NCBI GenBank assembly: GCA_036345935.2
Contig: JADWOT020001571.1
Location: forward strand, 172,083 to 236,082
Length of the DNA stretch: 64,000 bases
Direction of reading: 5' to 3'
Source: Taenia hydatigena
Taxonomy: Eukaryota > Platyhelminthes > Cestoda > Cyclophyllidea > Taeniidae
Under the pieces are notes generated by a model. That model was given only the letters and a program-made list of their open reading frames with translations. It had not been told where the DNA came from and ran no database searches. The position numbers and the translations under genes are program-made. This document shows positions 1 to 12,167 of the stretch, piece after piece. Position 1 is the first letter of the stretch; each line of letters opens with the position of its first letter.

Positions 1-96
1 ACTGACTGACTGACTGACTGACTGACTGACTGACTGACTGACTGACTGACTGACTGACTGACTGACTGACTGACTGACTGACTGACTGACTGACTG
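1..96. repeat. (ACTG)n microsatellite, truncated by window start
   Basis: Uninterrupted ACTG tetranucleotide repeat, 24 units visible, beginning at the window edge so its true length is unknown. It directly abuts region A. The same repeat, 34 units long, abuts the duplicate of A at 43812-43947, so the microsatellite belonged to the duplicated segment or marks its edge. Confidence 0.98.
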
Positions 97-3000
97 GTTC
101 AACACTTGCTGTATTTTATAAATGGTATTCCGATGGATTTAGTGGACCTCATTAGGCGGCGAAAAAGCTTCTCTGGTACATAGCCCTTTCATCATCACTC
201 TAGAAGGGAAGTCCTGCCAACGGTCAAGTTTGCAATCTGAAATGAATTAAGATGGAACAACCATCCCAAGTAGGCAAGCTGTGCAGACATCACTTGCTTA
301 GTGATGAGGCCACCATTTGGTGCCAAAAAGGAAAGAGGCACACCATGATTGCAGACTTCACTTTTAAATGATTTCGATCCGCTTTGGCTGAGAGGTGGCT
401 TTTATGAGGATTGAAGCTGCTGCAATGTCAACAGTGGTATGTCGGCACATTCGCAAAGGTTTTTAATAGACTGGGTGTTCACCTTTCCTCATTTGGCCTT
501 TTTTAGCTCGGATGAGTGGAGTGAATGCAAGTGGGTGTCATTCCCCATCACTGGGGACGTAGGTAATGAGGTGGAATAATGAGGATTATGCATGCTGGGG
601 GAAGAACTGGTCCTGCTACGAGTAGGCAGAGACACAGGCACACACGTAACTGAACTTATTTGAGCTGCCAGATTCACTACTGCATCATTCTGAAGCGGTT
701 TTGTCGCGTTGACACGCCTGATACGGGTGTGCTTGAGTGAGTTTCTTTCTCACTATTCAAAAGAAAGCATTCGACGAACACGCTTCTTGTCACGGAATCG
801 TCGCCGTGTGCCTTCGAAGGGGAAAAGTACCCTCTAGACCAGCACAAACTTCATCAATCTTTCTCGTTAATCCAATCACCAACATAAATTTTTCGGTGCC
901 TGCTCTTTCTCTGCTTGTTTTGAGGGAATGCAAGACAAGACTGCCTGCATGTTAATGGATTGTGTGAGGAAAGTGATGTAACGAAGGGCCAAAACCTGAA
1001 GTCCTTAGTTTATATAAGTCAGTTTTATGCAACTAAGAGCCAGTGGCCTCCTTTGTCCGTTCTTCACAATTCCTTTTCTCCTTACCCTATAGTATGATCG
1101 CATGATTTAAAGAATTTTTGTTACATCGTGCACTTCTTCCCACTTCCTCTGGATTTGAGGAATAATGAATAAGCGAAGAGCCTACAATCGCTGAGGTCTT
1201 GAAGGACAGTCAGAGGGTGAATAAGGCTTCCTGATCTCACTCTTCTCATTGCATGAGAACGAAGGCTAAGGAGGAAGGGACAAGCGCTAAACTTATTGTA
1301 CATCTTCGTGAATGCGTTGACAAACTATTGCTATTACATACAGTGATTGCACACAAAGGAGCAGTCGCGCTCTGTCTGGAGGCCGTCCTTACACCACAGT
1401 TGCTCGTGACCGTCCAAAGTGGCTTTATCAGGGTATGTCATCATAACGCATGACTTCCATTGCACTGGGAGATGCTAGAACAATAGCATTGTTTTGGGTT
1501 GGATTAAACTCGTAGACCCTCTCTGCTATATAATGTTCATCATGTTGCTGGCAGTGGAAGGTGAGCAAAACTGTTCGAATGTATTAGTCTGATGGACAAC
1601 TAAAGGCAATGCGCACTGATGGTGATCAATGATGGTAGATGGTGGGAATAGTAACCAGGTGACGAAGTAACAGGACTCTTGCAAAAAGGTATCACTTTCT
1701 CACACTTGGAGGCTTAAAACCAATAAAGGAGGTCAACTTATATCCTTAGAGCTGCTCGTAAAACAGTCAGTACTGATAGGAAATTGCCTGTGTTTGATGG
1801 ATAAGAGGGAAAGCATGAATAAATAGCTGAAGTGGCACCCCCAACAACTTATCGGCAGATGGTCCAAATCGACTCCAAACACCTTTAAAAGGCTGTGCTG
1901 TGCATAGGTAAGCGCTTGTCAGTGTGCGCTAATGCTGAAGATGGAGTTGAACCCGCCAAGCCCAAGTTGACTGCATTACAGCCATCCAGCCCACGTAAGT
2001 AATAACATGGTGCGCAAGGCAATTCTCTGCTCGGCAATGGCACTGTCACTGAATTGTAAAAATTGCGATGTGGCTGGCTTAACGCTCTGGAAAGCTGGAG
2101 CTGGAAAGTCGGGTCAGTGTTTAGGCGCACGAAGCATTCGGTGAAACACGTTTTGCGTCATGAAATTGTCGGCATCTGCCTTCGAGGGAGAAGCGTACTC
2201 GATTCCAATACAACTCTCATCACTCGGCTATGCCATCGAGTTTATGTTCTGTGGGATGATTAGACAGACCAGCAGTCCGATTGGTTGGCTCTGCCCACAA
2301 CGAGGTGACTGTGGCTCTGGGTTATTCAGCCACTCAGCACACTCACTCATTTAGAGCTCACCACCTGCTTAATTCAACTTTCCGATGGGTTCATTGAGCC
2401 ATCACCAACCTACCAGTAAGTCAGCTAGCTAGATTGGAATTTGAAGAGGTGTCGCCTTAGCCATAGAAGGACTAATCAGCCCACCAACTAATAACAGTCT
2501 CTACCAGTCCTGTATATGTGCTTGCATACTTTCCTAGCACTTTGCTCGCAACTTACTGTGCGAAGTATTAGGACTCGTTAAGGCTTTTTGTCAGCTGGAT
2601 GGGTAGTTGGCTGGTTGGTGGAATAGTCAGGCATTCAAACCTGACTCTTTTCTGCATGATTACTTAAGTAACAAGCTGTCACTTTATTGCTACGTGCTAA
2701 TGTTGACAGATGCCATGCTGCTTTGGTACGTCGGTGTGCTTGAACTAGATGTAGTTGGCTGAATCCTGCTATTTGGCGAAAAAACGCTTAATAAACGTGC
2801 TTGCTCATACCGAATCGCATCTATTTGCCTCTAAGAGAGAGAAGCAGACCCACTTAAACGAGCGTAGCTCTCATCGCTATACTTCGTTTGTTGTACTACT
2901 GATGACGATTGCCACCTACACGTCATCACTCCCTTCGTTTTAAGGAACTGGAGATCAAGGAGGGAGAGACGAGAGCTTGATCGACTGTACACCTTGCTTG

Positions 3001-3929
3001 TCTTTTTGCGATTCGAGAGAATTCAGCGTCAGCTTCTCAAAGTGCCCTCTGAGTTCTTGTTTCCGGTTAACAAATTTAGCATTAGAAGAAGGAAAATGAT
3101 TGCAATGCATAAATGCGTTTAGTGAAACCAATTAGCGCAAAATTGGATTGACGCCTAACTCTAACTGATTAGCACATTCGAGTGTCCTGCCAAAGCCGAC
3201 GACAGCATGAAATCAAGTAATAGCAATTGACGAGTGGTCTGAAAGAGATTTACTGTGACCCTTTAAGATGAAAATTTACCCCGTAGACTAAGGAAATGCA
3301 AGTCCTTTATGGAACGTCTTTGAAACTTTGTAAGAAACTTGGTCAACACGTACACTAACCGAACGCCTTTCACCGACGTGGTTCACTCTGCAGAAAAGGC
3401 GTCTCTGAGGTGTCTTGACTAAACCATGACTATTGGGTAGCTTGCTCGACAAGACGTGAGTTTCTCACTTTTTCTTAATGGCGTCACATGCGAACTCAAT
3501 TCAGCTGGCTTTGAGAATCCGTGAACAGTGGGGCAATGGGATCAACGTGTGAAAGAGTGAGGGAGTTATACAGCGGAGCGACAATCGCTTATACGTCAAT
3601 TGATCCGGTCAGAAGCATTGTCGGTGGCGATTCGTGTCCCAGTTTTAGCTTCATGACTGGAAGCTCATACCTACAGCCTACTTGACTGCTGTAGTTAAGA
3701 GGAAGGCTACAGTGCATGCTTTACTGTTGACGTCTGCTTTCGGTGTTAGAAGACCTGCTGTCTTTCTTGGCAGCATTATGCCATTGAAAAAGTTCATGTT
3801 GTCTCCACGGCACCTGCTTTGTTTTCATCCTTCTTTACAATTGGACAACCAAGGCCAATCGGTCGAGGTGAGACGATCGCGTCACAATCACACCAGGCGA
3901 CACGAAACGCCATTGTAAGATTAATCCAC

Positions 3930-4760
3930 TTCCTCGCTCTCCATCCTTCCTTTCTTCCTCCTTTCCGAGACCGCAGCATTTAAACTTCGTCACCTCTGTT
4001 ACACATTCAATGTACACGATATCCCCTTTCCAGCATGGTGGGTTCCAGTAGCCTCCATTTGCGTCTTACCTCTCTTCGTTATCTTTATCACGTCCCATTT
4101 ACGTCCTTGCATGTCTCGTTCTGCATCGCATTTTCTCATCCCATTTCCATGTCACTAACAGTGGCATAATTTGGTTCCTCTTTAGAAACCAATCAGAAGC
4201 ACTGACCTGCCCGAGTTGTACCATTGGCATCATGGCCGAAATTTTAGGAAAACTTAAGGAGTTCTGGGAGCCCAGAGTCTTCTCAACTGCCCATGCCGAA
4301 GAAAAGGACAGGGCAGACTGTCGCTGCGTTTTCTGCGGATGTGCACTCGACCGCCTGAATATGGTGTTATTCCACACGGAACAGAAACATCCAACTAAGT
4401 GAGCTGTCATTGGCTGGTTGCGCCTTCGTCGCCTGTGTGCTGCGATGGACCGCAGTGGCTATTATCTCTATGCTGCAGGCAATTCCCTCCCTCATTTCCT
4501 CTCTTCCCTTCCGAGGCCGCAGCATTTAAAATGCGTCACTTCTTTCACACAATCAATCCACCCATCACCCGTCCAGCATGGTAAGTTCCAGTAGTCTCTA
4601 TTTCCCCCTTACCGTTTTCCCTTCCTTCCTTCCTTCCTTCCATTTACCACCCCACATTCATTCTTCTGCTTGTTTCATCTCATTTCCATGTCATTGACAA
4701 TGGTGAAAATTTGTTTCACTTTAAAAACGAATTCGAATTACAGACCTTCCACCTAAAGTG
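3930..4760 (+). repeat. Tandem pair of about 0.3 kb modules, 550-base period
   Basis: Two diverged direct copies lie at about 3930-4240 and 4485-4760. Both start in a TTCCGAG..CCGCAGCATTTAAA motif, continue through CAGCATGGT.AGTTCCAGTAG, and end near CATTTCCATGTCA and a TTTA(A/G)AA..GAA stretch. Reverse-strand copies of the module occur at about 5600-5830, 8480-8640 and 52520-52690, and a weaker one at 18800-18960. The same module therefore occurs in both orientations throughout the window. It looks like intron or spacer sequence of the ancestral unit. The zinc-finger frame at 4232-4402 lies just after the first copy. Confidence 0.7.
4232..4402 (+). CDS. Small C2H2 zinc-finger protein (56 residues), hypothetical
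   Basis: An ATG-to-TGA frame of 56 residues too short for usual ORF cut-offs. Its last third reads CVFCGC, then HTEQKH, giving Cys32-x2-Cys35-x12-His48-x4-His53, the exact spacing of a classical C2H2 zinc finger. Two more Cys (30 and 37) flank the first pair. The N-terminal half is amphipathic and charged (MAEILGKLKEFWEPRVF). The frame is open upstream of the ATG and contains a CPSC motif, so this could be the last exon of a longer protein entering at the TTTAG at about 4181-4185. The duplicate at 47998-48168 carries a stop at codon 18. A single finger usually binds nucleic acid or protein weakly, so function is unknown. Chance spacing in a non-coding repeat is the main alternative. Confidence 0.5.
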   Translation: MAEILGKLKEFWEPRVFSTAHAEEKDRADCRCVFCGCALDRLNMVLFHTEQKHPTK

Positions 4761-4839
4761 GTACTTAGAATATGCGAATGCCTTAATGTGGAGAACTTAA
4801 TGGAGGCCTGCGACACTCTTCCTGACTAACAATGGATTT

Positions 4840-5560
4840 TTCTCAACTTGACAGTCCTCACAAGTGCTGCTTAGGCACATCAACACTTGAAGGTGGCTCA
4901 ATAAGCAGTTGTGCTGCATGTTATTTTCACCTATTTTATCAGATGTCCACTAAAGTTCACTTCCACTTGTGAAATATTGCATAAATCAAGCGGAATCCTC
5001 TAGCCAATTACAAATCCGGGCTGGTCTAATCTTCCCCTCACGGATTATCAACTTACGGCCTTGTGATTTATTCTGACCTACTTCCTATCTCCATGCTGCA
5101 TTGACAACCACATACCTGCTAAAGCGTTACAACTTGTTCACTACGACCTGCAGTTTACCGTCTTTACAAGAGATATTGATGTGATCTATACGATGTGGAG
5201 CACTTTCCAGGGATTTGTCAACGTAAAGCGCGTGATGTGACAGATATGTAGTTGTTTATGCAGTGTGAAGATGAAGTGTAGGTTGGAATGAATCATGAGA
5301 CCGTAGTTGATGGTCCATAGGGACAAGAATTGCCTAGTGTGAGTTAAGAATTGCCTGAAGGATTCAGCTTGCTTAACGCGATATTCTGCAGCTGGAAGTG
5401 GATCTCGGTAGACAATTGAGGTGTGAGAGAATAACACGCGACATGGTTGTTTACGAAGCCACTTCCAAGATCCGATGTGTCAAAGCAATGCTTGTGATGA
5501 TCGTCGAGTTGACCGACTCCATCACCAGCTAGGAATGCTGTTGCAGGCATTCACCGAGTC
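4840..5560. repeat. Diverged head-to-head inverted repeat inside A
   Basis: About 4850-5160 on the plus strand and about 5190-5560 on the minus strand are diverged copies of one another. Both run through a block like CTCA.GATT.AT.AACTACGG, then CATACTGCA..GACAACTACATAT. They meet near 5160-5190, around a shared CACTACGACCTGCAG motif. A third copy in plus orientation is at 8950-9230 and a fourth at 53010-53290. Short open frames run through it, for example minus 5186-5437 and plus 9042-9323, and read similarly to each other. That may mean it derives from an exon, or only that the DNA is homologous. Confidence 0.6.
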
Positions 5561-6350
5561 CTCCTCATTAAGAAATCTGCTTATTCTGAATGCCAACCCA
5601 GGCAGAAGGTTAGAGAATCAAACTTGTTTGGGAAGCAAAACCAAAATACGCCATTGTATGTGAAGTGGGAATGGGATGTCAAAATTGAGATAGTGAATGA
5701 GAAAAGCAAGGACATAAGTGAGAGAAGTAAACATAAGTAAAGATGTAGGAAGGGTAAGATGCAAATAGAGGCAACTGGAACCCACCATGCTAAAAAAGTG
5801 GTGAGGTAGGTTGACTGTGTGGCAGGAGTGACGAGGCTTAAATGCTGCGGCCCCAAAAGGGGAGGAAGGAAAGGCGAAAGAGGAGTTAGGTTGACCTCAC
5901 AGTGGCGTTGACAAATTGGGTCGTTGCGTGTCGTTAAGTGTGAAAGTTACGCGATCGCCTTACCTCGACTGATCGTCCTTCGACGTCCAGTGGTAAAGAA
6001 GGCTACAAACAAAGCAAACACTGCGGAGAGAACGGCCATAGACGCTGGGCATTGGCATCAAATGAAAGCAGAAGCAATTGATTTTTCAGCAAGGAGTTGA
6101 TATTGTCATAAAAAAGGGTGCTGAGATCTAGAAGTGACTAGTTATTGAATGCCTTGCAACGTCATTTCTAGTGCAAATGAGCTGATTCATGAACCGCATT
6201 GCCATTCTAGCTTCTTCGTGCATCGTTGGCATTGAAGAAGAAGTGGTGCACAGCTCGTAAGGGCTTCATCGAGCAAAACTACCAGGGGATGGTCCTCCTT
6301 CCTAAGTGGTTATCCAGTTAGAGAGGTGAATGATGAAGGCTACAAAGCCT

Positions 6351-6539
6351 TTAAGTCGCAGCGATCATGAAGAAACCATTATACGTTCTTAAGATTCTCT
6401 CCAATTGGAATGAGAAGACTTTGCAAAAGGTTCTCTCGGTAATTGCAAAGAGCCAATCGTAAACTGTACTAACGTTGGTGCATCTTAGCCCCATCAGAGC
6501 AGCCTTAACCTCCTGTGCCACTGTCTGTAGTTCTGTCAT
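6351..6539 (-). CDS. Exon-like open frame, unknown product
   Basis: A 62-residue ATG-started frame with balanced composition and no low-complexity sequence, beginning MTELQTVAQEVKAAL. It is duplicated nearly unchanged at 50121-50309, where one residue in the middle differs (Ala to Pro). I recognise no family. No TATA box or clear splice site is visible at either end. It could be a coding exon of a gene in the duplicated unit or a chance frame; the near identity of the two copies reflects recent duplication and is not evidence of selection. Confidence 0.2.
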   Translation of the reverse strand: MTELQTVAQEVKAALMGLRCTNVSTVYDWLFAITERTFCKVFSFQLERILRTYNGFFMIAAT

Positions 6540-7612
6540 GTAGCCTTGTTGTCAGAGTGGCGCATGGTTGTATTCAAAGTAGTCCACTCAGTGCGGTTCG
6601 CGTGAGTTGGTCGAAGATGGCTGCTGCATCACAATGATTCTTCATCATCAGCAACAACTGCCTTCCTTTGGCTTATCTTGCCGTTCCAACTTACCAATGT
6701 GGTGACCTTCAGTCTAGAGTCGAGAACAACCTTGACCGTGTAGGCAGGCAGTTGTGTGAGGTATCAGGACGCCAACCTTCTTCATTATGGCCTTCAGCCT
6801 CCTTTCATCCTTCCTCTTTTCGGAGCAAGTGGACTGCTTGCGGTAAATTCTTTAATGCACAAGCACCACATCTGCTCGCCCCAAAAGACGTCCATCGCAT
6901 TATTTACGGTATTTTTTCCTCTTGGACCCAACTTTATTTAGGAACACGTATTTGCATATTTTATCAGTAGCTAGTGCCAAGAATCCCACCACATTAAGCT
7001 ACCACATGTTTGAATCATCAAGTCTTTTAGAAAGCTTTTTGCAGTGGTGAGTTCGTGTGTAAAATAGGTCCATGTAGTGATGCGCTTAACGGAAAAGTGG
7101 ATGCACGAGATTGTCACAAACTACAAAACCAAGTCAAAGTCTTTTTACGGAAGGCATTTATAGGCTAACGACTTTGCATTTCTTTGAGCCCATAGATTAG
7201 AATTGTCATCTGCAAGCGAAGAACTGCCATACCTGTTAATGCCATTAACCTAACTGACCAATTTCGGATGCCCTACTCCCATAATGGGAAGGCAATTGGC
7301 TTAAAGTGACCAATACTAGACCTGCCCACATTCTGAGCCTTGAAATGACCATAAAATTGCAGTCGCAAAGCATTAACTATGGCATTAAGGCGTAGCGATG
7401 TTGCAGTAGCAATAAGGACGACTGCTGTTTTGCTAAGGTGCCTTGCCTAAAATAAAACTAATTTTCCTTCAATATTTTGTGCGCCAGTTGCATGATTAGA
7501 GAACCTGACTTCGTTTTATTGTTGTGCAAACCCTCAAATACAATTTCCACACCACATTGCCCAGCGTTCATTGTTTCCAAGCGGAAACCAATCCAAACGA
7601 TTGGATATGGCC

Positions 7613-8232
7613 TTAGACAGAAAATTGTTTTGGTGCGATAGAATCGATGATGTGCGAGGGTCGAGAATTCGATAACAGGTGGATGGCATGTTGCTGCTGC
7701 ATCGCGTGTTTCACATGAGGTCGCCCCTGCCACATTTCATGTGAATTGCTGATGCTACCCGCTATTTGCCATTCTGCTGTCTCATAGATACCTTTACGGC
7801 GGTGCCTACAACATATCTGCCTCTCGCCTTTCCAAGCATAGTATGTGTGCCCTTTGAATCCTTTTCCTAACAATCATAGTTCATAAACCACCAAACAAAC
7901 CCATTCTAGTTCTTTTTAAAAGCCACTAAATTAGGTTCGAAGGAGAAGGAAAATATGTCACAATAAGGAGACTATATTTGGGTTAGTAAATACAAAGAAA
8001 TTAACGTTTGTGAAAAGTGCTGATGTTCTTGAACCATGGGTCGCGATGGGCAAATTGACAGCTCCTTTGAACTGAGTCGTCCAACTACAGGGCATTCGAC
8101 ACAGTACATTCGCCAATGCGGGTCCATCATGCATACGCAGCAGTCGTATTACGTACTAATGAATTCAGCCGTACTCATTTTATGTACTGATGGGATCTAT
8201 GCATCGTGGATCACGAATCACTGACTGCACAA
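7613..8232 (-). pseudogene. Decayed coding-like segment of the repeat unit
   Basis: Read on the minus strand, this block and its partner at about 51672-52237 contain interrupted frames with a recurring pattern: HWRMYCV, then a Cys-poor stretch, then LRPMVQEHQHFSQTL in the B' copy. A third version at about 18150-18434 reads LRPAVQEHHRFFLQTL. The HWRMYCV part also resembles VEWRMYCV in the 198-residue frame at 57277-57873. Stops and frame changes interrupt all versions here. I infer a coding ancestor now decayed; family unknown. Homologous non-coding DNA read in the same frame would give a similar appearance. Confidence 0.3.
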
Positions 8233-8705
8233 TGCGAAACGTGACAAACTTCGCAGAAATATAGTTGTGTCTACGGTGTGGAGCTGTATAATTGGTAGAA
8301 ATAAGGCAACAGATCGTACTTGATGATCTGTTAGAGAAAAGATCGATTAGATGAAGTGTAACTTGTCAAATGAACTTATTTGCTCCCTGAGTTACTTAGC
8401 AGCTGGGAACGGACTTTGGTTGACGAGCGATGCGGCTTGAGAAAACAACATGCGGCTCAACTTCTGATTGGACCGCATTTTAAGTGCTGATGTAACGAAA
8501 GTAGGTCACCACCAGTAACATGGGAATAGGATTTGGGATAGTGAAGTAAAAAAACCACAGAAACGCGCCATGCTTGAAAGGTGATAGGGTTGTTGACTGT
8601 GTAATGATGAATACTGCTGCCATGGAAGCGAAATTGTGTTGACCTTACAATGGCGTCAACACGTTGGATTGTTTAGCGTCGCTATGTGAAAGTCACGCGA
8701 TCGCC

Positions 8706-8933
8706 TCACCTCGACTGATTGCTCTTCGACATCCACTGGTAAAAATGGACGCAAGAAAACCAAGCGCGGGGAAGAGAATATGGCCGTTTGTTAGTGCGGT
8801 AGAACTGGCATTCGAGTAGTTCATAGGCATCAAATGAAGGCAGAAGCAGTCGGTTTTTCTTCAAGGAGTTGACAATCATCACAGTGTTGCTGAGGTGTGA
8901 TACTACCAGTGGAGACAGCAAGTCTTTCGGCAC
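8706..8933 (-). CDS. Exon-like open frame ending at a recurring donor-like site, unknown product
   Basis: A 75-residue minus-strand frame beginning MPKDLLSPLVVSHLSNTV, with NSLKKNRLLLPSFDA in the middle. It runs into TCGAG followed by GTGAGGCGATCGCG, a good 5' splice donor shape. The counterpart at 52810-53010 keeps 66 residues, and 5980-6110 has a relic (SFDAN..LWPFSPQCLLCL) interrupted by stops. The same donor-like block recurs in other copies. I infer an ancestral exon-intron junction of an unidentified gene. No catalytic or binding motif is visible. Confidence 0.25.
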   Translation of the reverse strand: MPKDLLSPLVVSHLSNTVMIVNSLKKNRLLLPSFDAYELLECQFYRTNKRPYSLPRAWFSCVHFYQWMSKSNQSR

Positions 8934-10196
8934 TAAACTTGGAAGGGGCTCAATGAGCAGTGGTGTCGAATGTTATTTTCTCACATCTCATCATTTGTCC
9001 ACCAGGATTCACGTCCAGTCGTGAAATAGTACCAGAAGCAAGTGCAATTCTTCCGACAATATTTTGCTCAGGCTTGCCAATTCCTTCCCCGATGGGCCAT
9101 CAACTACGATCTCATGCTTCATTGTGACCTACTTCCAATCTCCACACTGTATGGACAACTGCATATCTGCCACATCTATCACAAGTTTTGCGTTAAGAAA
9201 TCACTGATTGGTGCTCCAAATTGTAGGCGGTCAGCTTATTGCTGCGCACCGTTGTCACGGATGGATTGTCACTGCATTCTACACACGTTATGCCTCGACA
9301 GGGTTGATCCTAAAGTTGGGTGATTATATGCCACCCTCAGTGACACGAAAATGGTATAAAGTGATGGTGATTGCACATGAGACAAAGTAAGTAATAAATG
9401 CAATGTGGTATAGATGGAGAAGGAAGAAGAAGCAAATGGAGACTACCAAGACATACCAATATGAAACGACGCTATTCCGGATTGACTGCCAACAGTTATT
9501 TTTACTCAATCAAGTAAAAATTTTGGCGAACTTACCCCGCCCCCCTGAAGATTGAAAATGAGTGTCTGATTTAGCCAGCACCCCAAACTTAATAGCGCCG
9601 ACAAAGCATATTCCGTCCCAGTATTATGTGTGCCTTCGCACACAGAGAGCAGGAAGTGCAAAGTAACTGTACGCTGTTCCTTCTTTTGTGTGCCCAAGGT
9701 TGGTCAACATTAAAGCAGTGTTTCTACTCTTTATGGGTTTGGCTCCTAGGAATATCTGCACGGCCTATCGCCTTCTTAGCGAAAATAACAAATATACTTG
9801 AGCAAGCCTACACGAGATGGAATCGGTAAGTTACCTTTTACTTTTACTGATACCAGTGCTACTAGAGTGCTTCTTCCTTCGAGCCACCACCTATATTGCT
9901 GACTGGACGACTTGTTACGTCCGTTGCCCTCAGCAGCATTATCGCTATGAGTGACCTGTTTGGATCCACGAATATTACTGCCAAAATGCTAAATTATTAT
10001 GGTTGGCGTGGTTGTCATGACCAAAAACATTGACGGAATTGAATTGCAAGTACGCAGATGGGAAAGTATTGGTGTCCGAGCCCAAGTCCTAGTGAGAACA
10101 CGAGTTCGTGTTCTACTCAGCCGAATGTGACCATCTTTGGTGTTTGACCGTGACTCTCAGCATTCGGCCTTCTGAATAGTCTTCAGTAGATTTGAA

Positions 10197-10300
10197 TTCC
10201 TCAAATCTGCTCGTCGCTATCCAACCCGGAGAGGAGGAGTTGGAGAACTCCTCTCGTTTCTCTGATTAGAACTCGAATCGTGATCCGGTAGAACGGACTA
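10197..10300. repeat. About 100-base interspersed module (copy 1)
   Basis: Starts with TTCCTCAAATCTGCTCGTCG, passes GGAGAACTCCTCTCGTTTCTCTGA, then ACTCGAATCGTGAT, and ends CCGGTAGAACGGACTA. Other copies are at 13050-13150, 19887-19990, 26022-26125 and 55029-55135. The two ends are partly complementary (CTCATCGCCATCC against GGCGATGAG in the 13050 copy), so the module can fold as a hairpin. TTCGAA-like cores suggest a tRNA T-arm at first sight, but the required stems are missing. Confidence 0.7.
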
Positions 10301-12167
10301 TACATGTCTCTCTCACATTCCATCTTCACCCGCTTCAATCATCTGCACTTTATAGACAGACCAGATATTGTGCAATTCTAAAGGCGAAATCAGTTGCAGA
10401 CCTACTAAAGTGAAGTGAGATGGATAAGTGTCGCAGCATTACTCATGCCACTGAGTTTGCTTTAAGTTGCACAGTAATGGGTCTGTATATAAGGTACGGT
10501 GAATTGAAGTGGGTGCCTGACCCACCTGGTCGTCATTAGAGCCCAGCAGCGTTCTACAACTCTTCCTCTTCCGATTCAATGGAGTCAATTGAGACGAAAG
10601 GTGCAAGTTCACTGAAGATCAGGAGTCACGCTGAAACACTAATACCCATCAGACGCAAACGAAAACACTGACCCTGTGTAGAACATGGATTTGAACTTGG
10701 ACACCAATGCTTAACTGTGCTGCGTGCTTGTAATCCAGTCCTGTCAATATTTCTATTTGCTTAAACACCGTTTAAGATACCAATTTGTTATTTTGAAGCG
10801 CTTGGGTTGAGGACAGTGAGGGTCAGATAAAGGAGTAGCAAGTGACGATTGATACTTTCATGAGGAGCCTGATTTAAAGGCAATGGTGAGGAAACAAGAA
10901 ACAAGCTTTACCTCTCGTTTAATCCTAAGCAATGCATTCCTACTCTTTTCATACATCTATGATGCATTCTGCTGCCCAACCGTAATAAGATCCCGTTAAC
11001 CCGAACTCTTATATTCTTTGGACAGCTTCTGGATCCAGTACATATTCTGAATTGCAGATTTACTAAAGCATACTGCTCTTTTGTACACACCATCAATGTG
11101 ACGAATTGTTGTAACATCATTTTCGTCACCAAAGGAGGGTGGATAATTCATTATAATGCATCTTTGATAGAGGGCGAATTGTGAAAGAGCCATTGATGAG
11201 CTGGTTTAAGAAAGACTTATCAAGCGGAGGTAAATATCACCGGCAAAATTCCATTCTACGATATTCAATTTCATGAGTCGGTTCTCTGCGGGCCGTTGGT
11301 ATGGTTCGTACAAGTACCACGCAAAATAAGTGCTTATTGAGCCACAGCCATTTGCTGATGTGTTGATGCACTTGTGTCCAACCCCAACTCTTCATACCCT
11401 GATTAGGTGACATCGAACGCAAATAGACACCGTAGATCTACTGGTTGCGATCGAGTAGGATAAAGGTCGGGAGTTAAGGCGCTCAAGCATAAAACCTGGG
11501 CTCAACCATCAGTGCTTCCTTGTTCTGCATGCTTGTAATCCATCTTCGTCAATGTTTTGTGGCAATTATAACTATGCTCGAGCTGACAACTTGGTGGTTT
11601 GTAGGGAGGTTGAGAGTGAGAATGGATGAGTGCCAATATTCTACATTAGGAGGTTGCTTTGAAATTAATGATGAGGTAGCAAGAAACAAGCTTCACACTA
11701 TGTTTGATTCCATGCAACCCATTCCTATTGTTTGCGTATGGTTGTCGTAAAGGTGTCTACAAATGCCAGAAAATTTAAAGCCGCGCAGCTAAGACACATT
11801 AGTCCAACTAAAAAGTGTGTCTGTCTTAAGGCGACTCAGATTAACTTATTAGTGCAAGTAAAGAGCAGAAGTGAAAGGCAAATTGGAGACGCATATTAGT
11901 TCCACCTTTTCGCCTAAAATGTAAGTTTGAGGTAAAGATTATCAAAAACTCGTCAGTTTGTCTTTGCCATTGAAATGTATCCTTTGCTTCGGCTTCAATT
12001 AATGTCGTAAATGTCAAATCGCCGTGCGTGTAGCTGTGGCGTCTTTACAAGGTAAGGTGGCACTCCCAGTGCAGTGTCTTCAAAGTTCTGCCTTTGACTC
12101 AAACAAGCAAAATGTGCGTGTCTTTTGAGTCTTCCTTCTAGATCAACGGACCACACAACCTATCAAG

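Larger units (their letters stand above)
97..6677. repeat. Segmental duplication copy A (direct partner 43948-50447)
   Basis: The 6.6 kb is repeated in the same orientation at 43948-50447, with only scattered substitutions and small indels over most of its length (about 99% by eye). Exceptions are an 83-base segment at 390-472 missing from the partner, a divergent patch at 1674-2010, and a 4-base difference in a CCTT run near 4630. Apart from the zinc-finger frame at 4232-4402 I see no convincing intact gene. The interval 97-3600 has only short open frames whose ends do not suggest protein-coding selection. It also contains diverged internal repeats, for example about 775-830 against 2130-2190. 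Confidence 0.93.

Noticed and set aside
4620..4640. CCTT run as a telomere- or replication-related element
   Set aside because: Short simple repeat that differs by one unit in the duplicate; ordinary microsatellite slippage.
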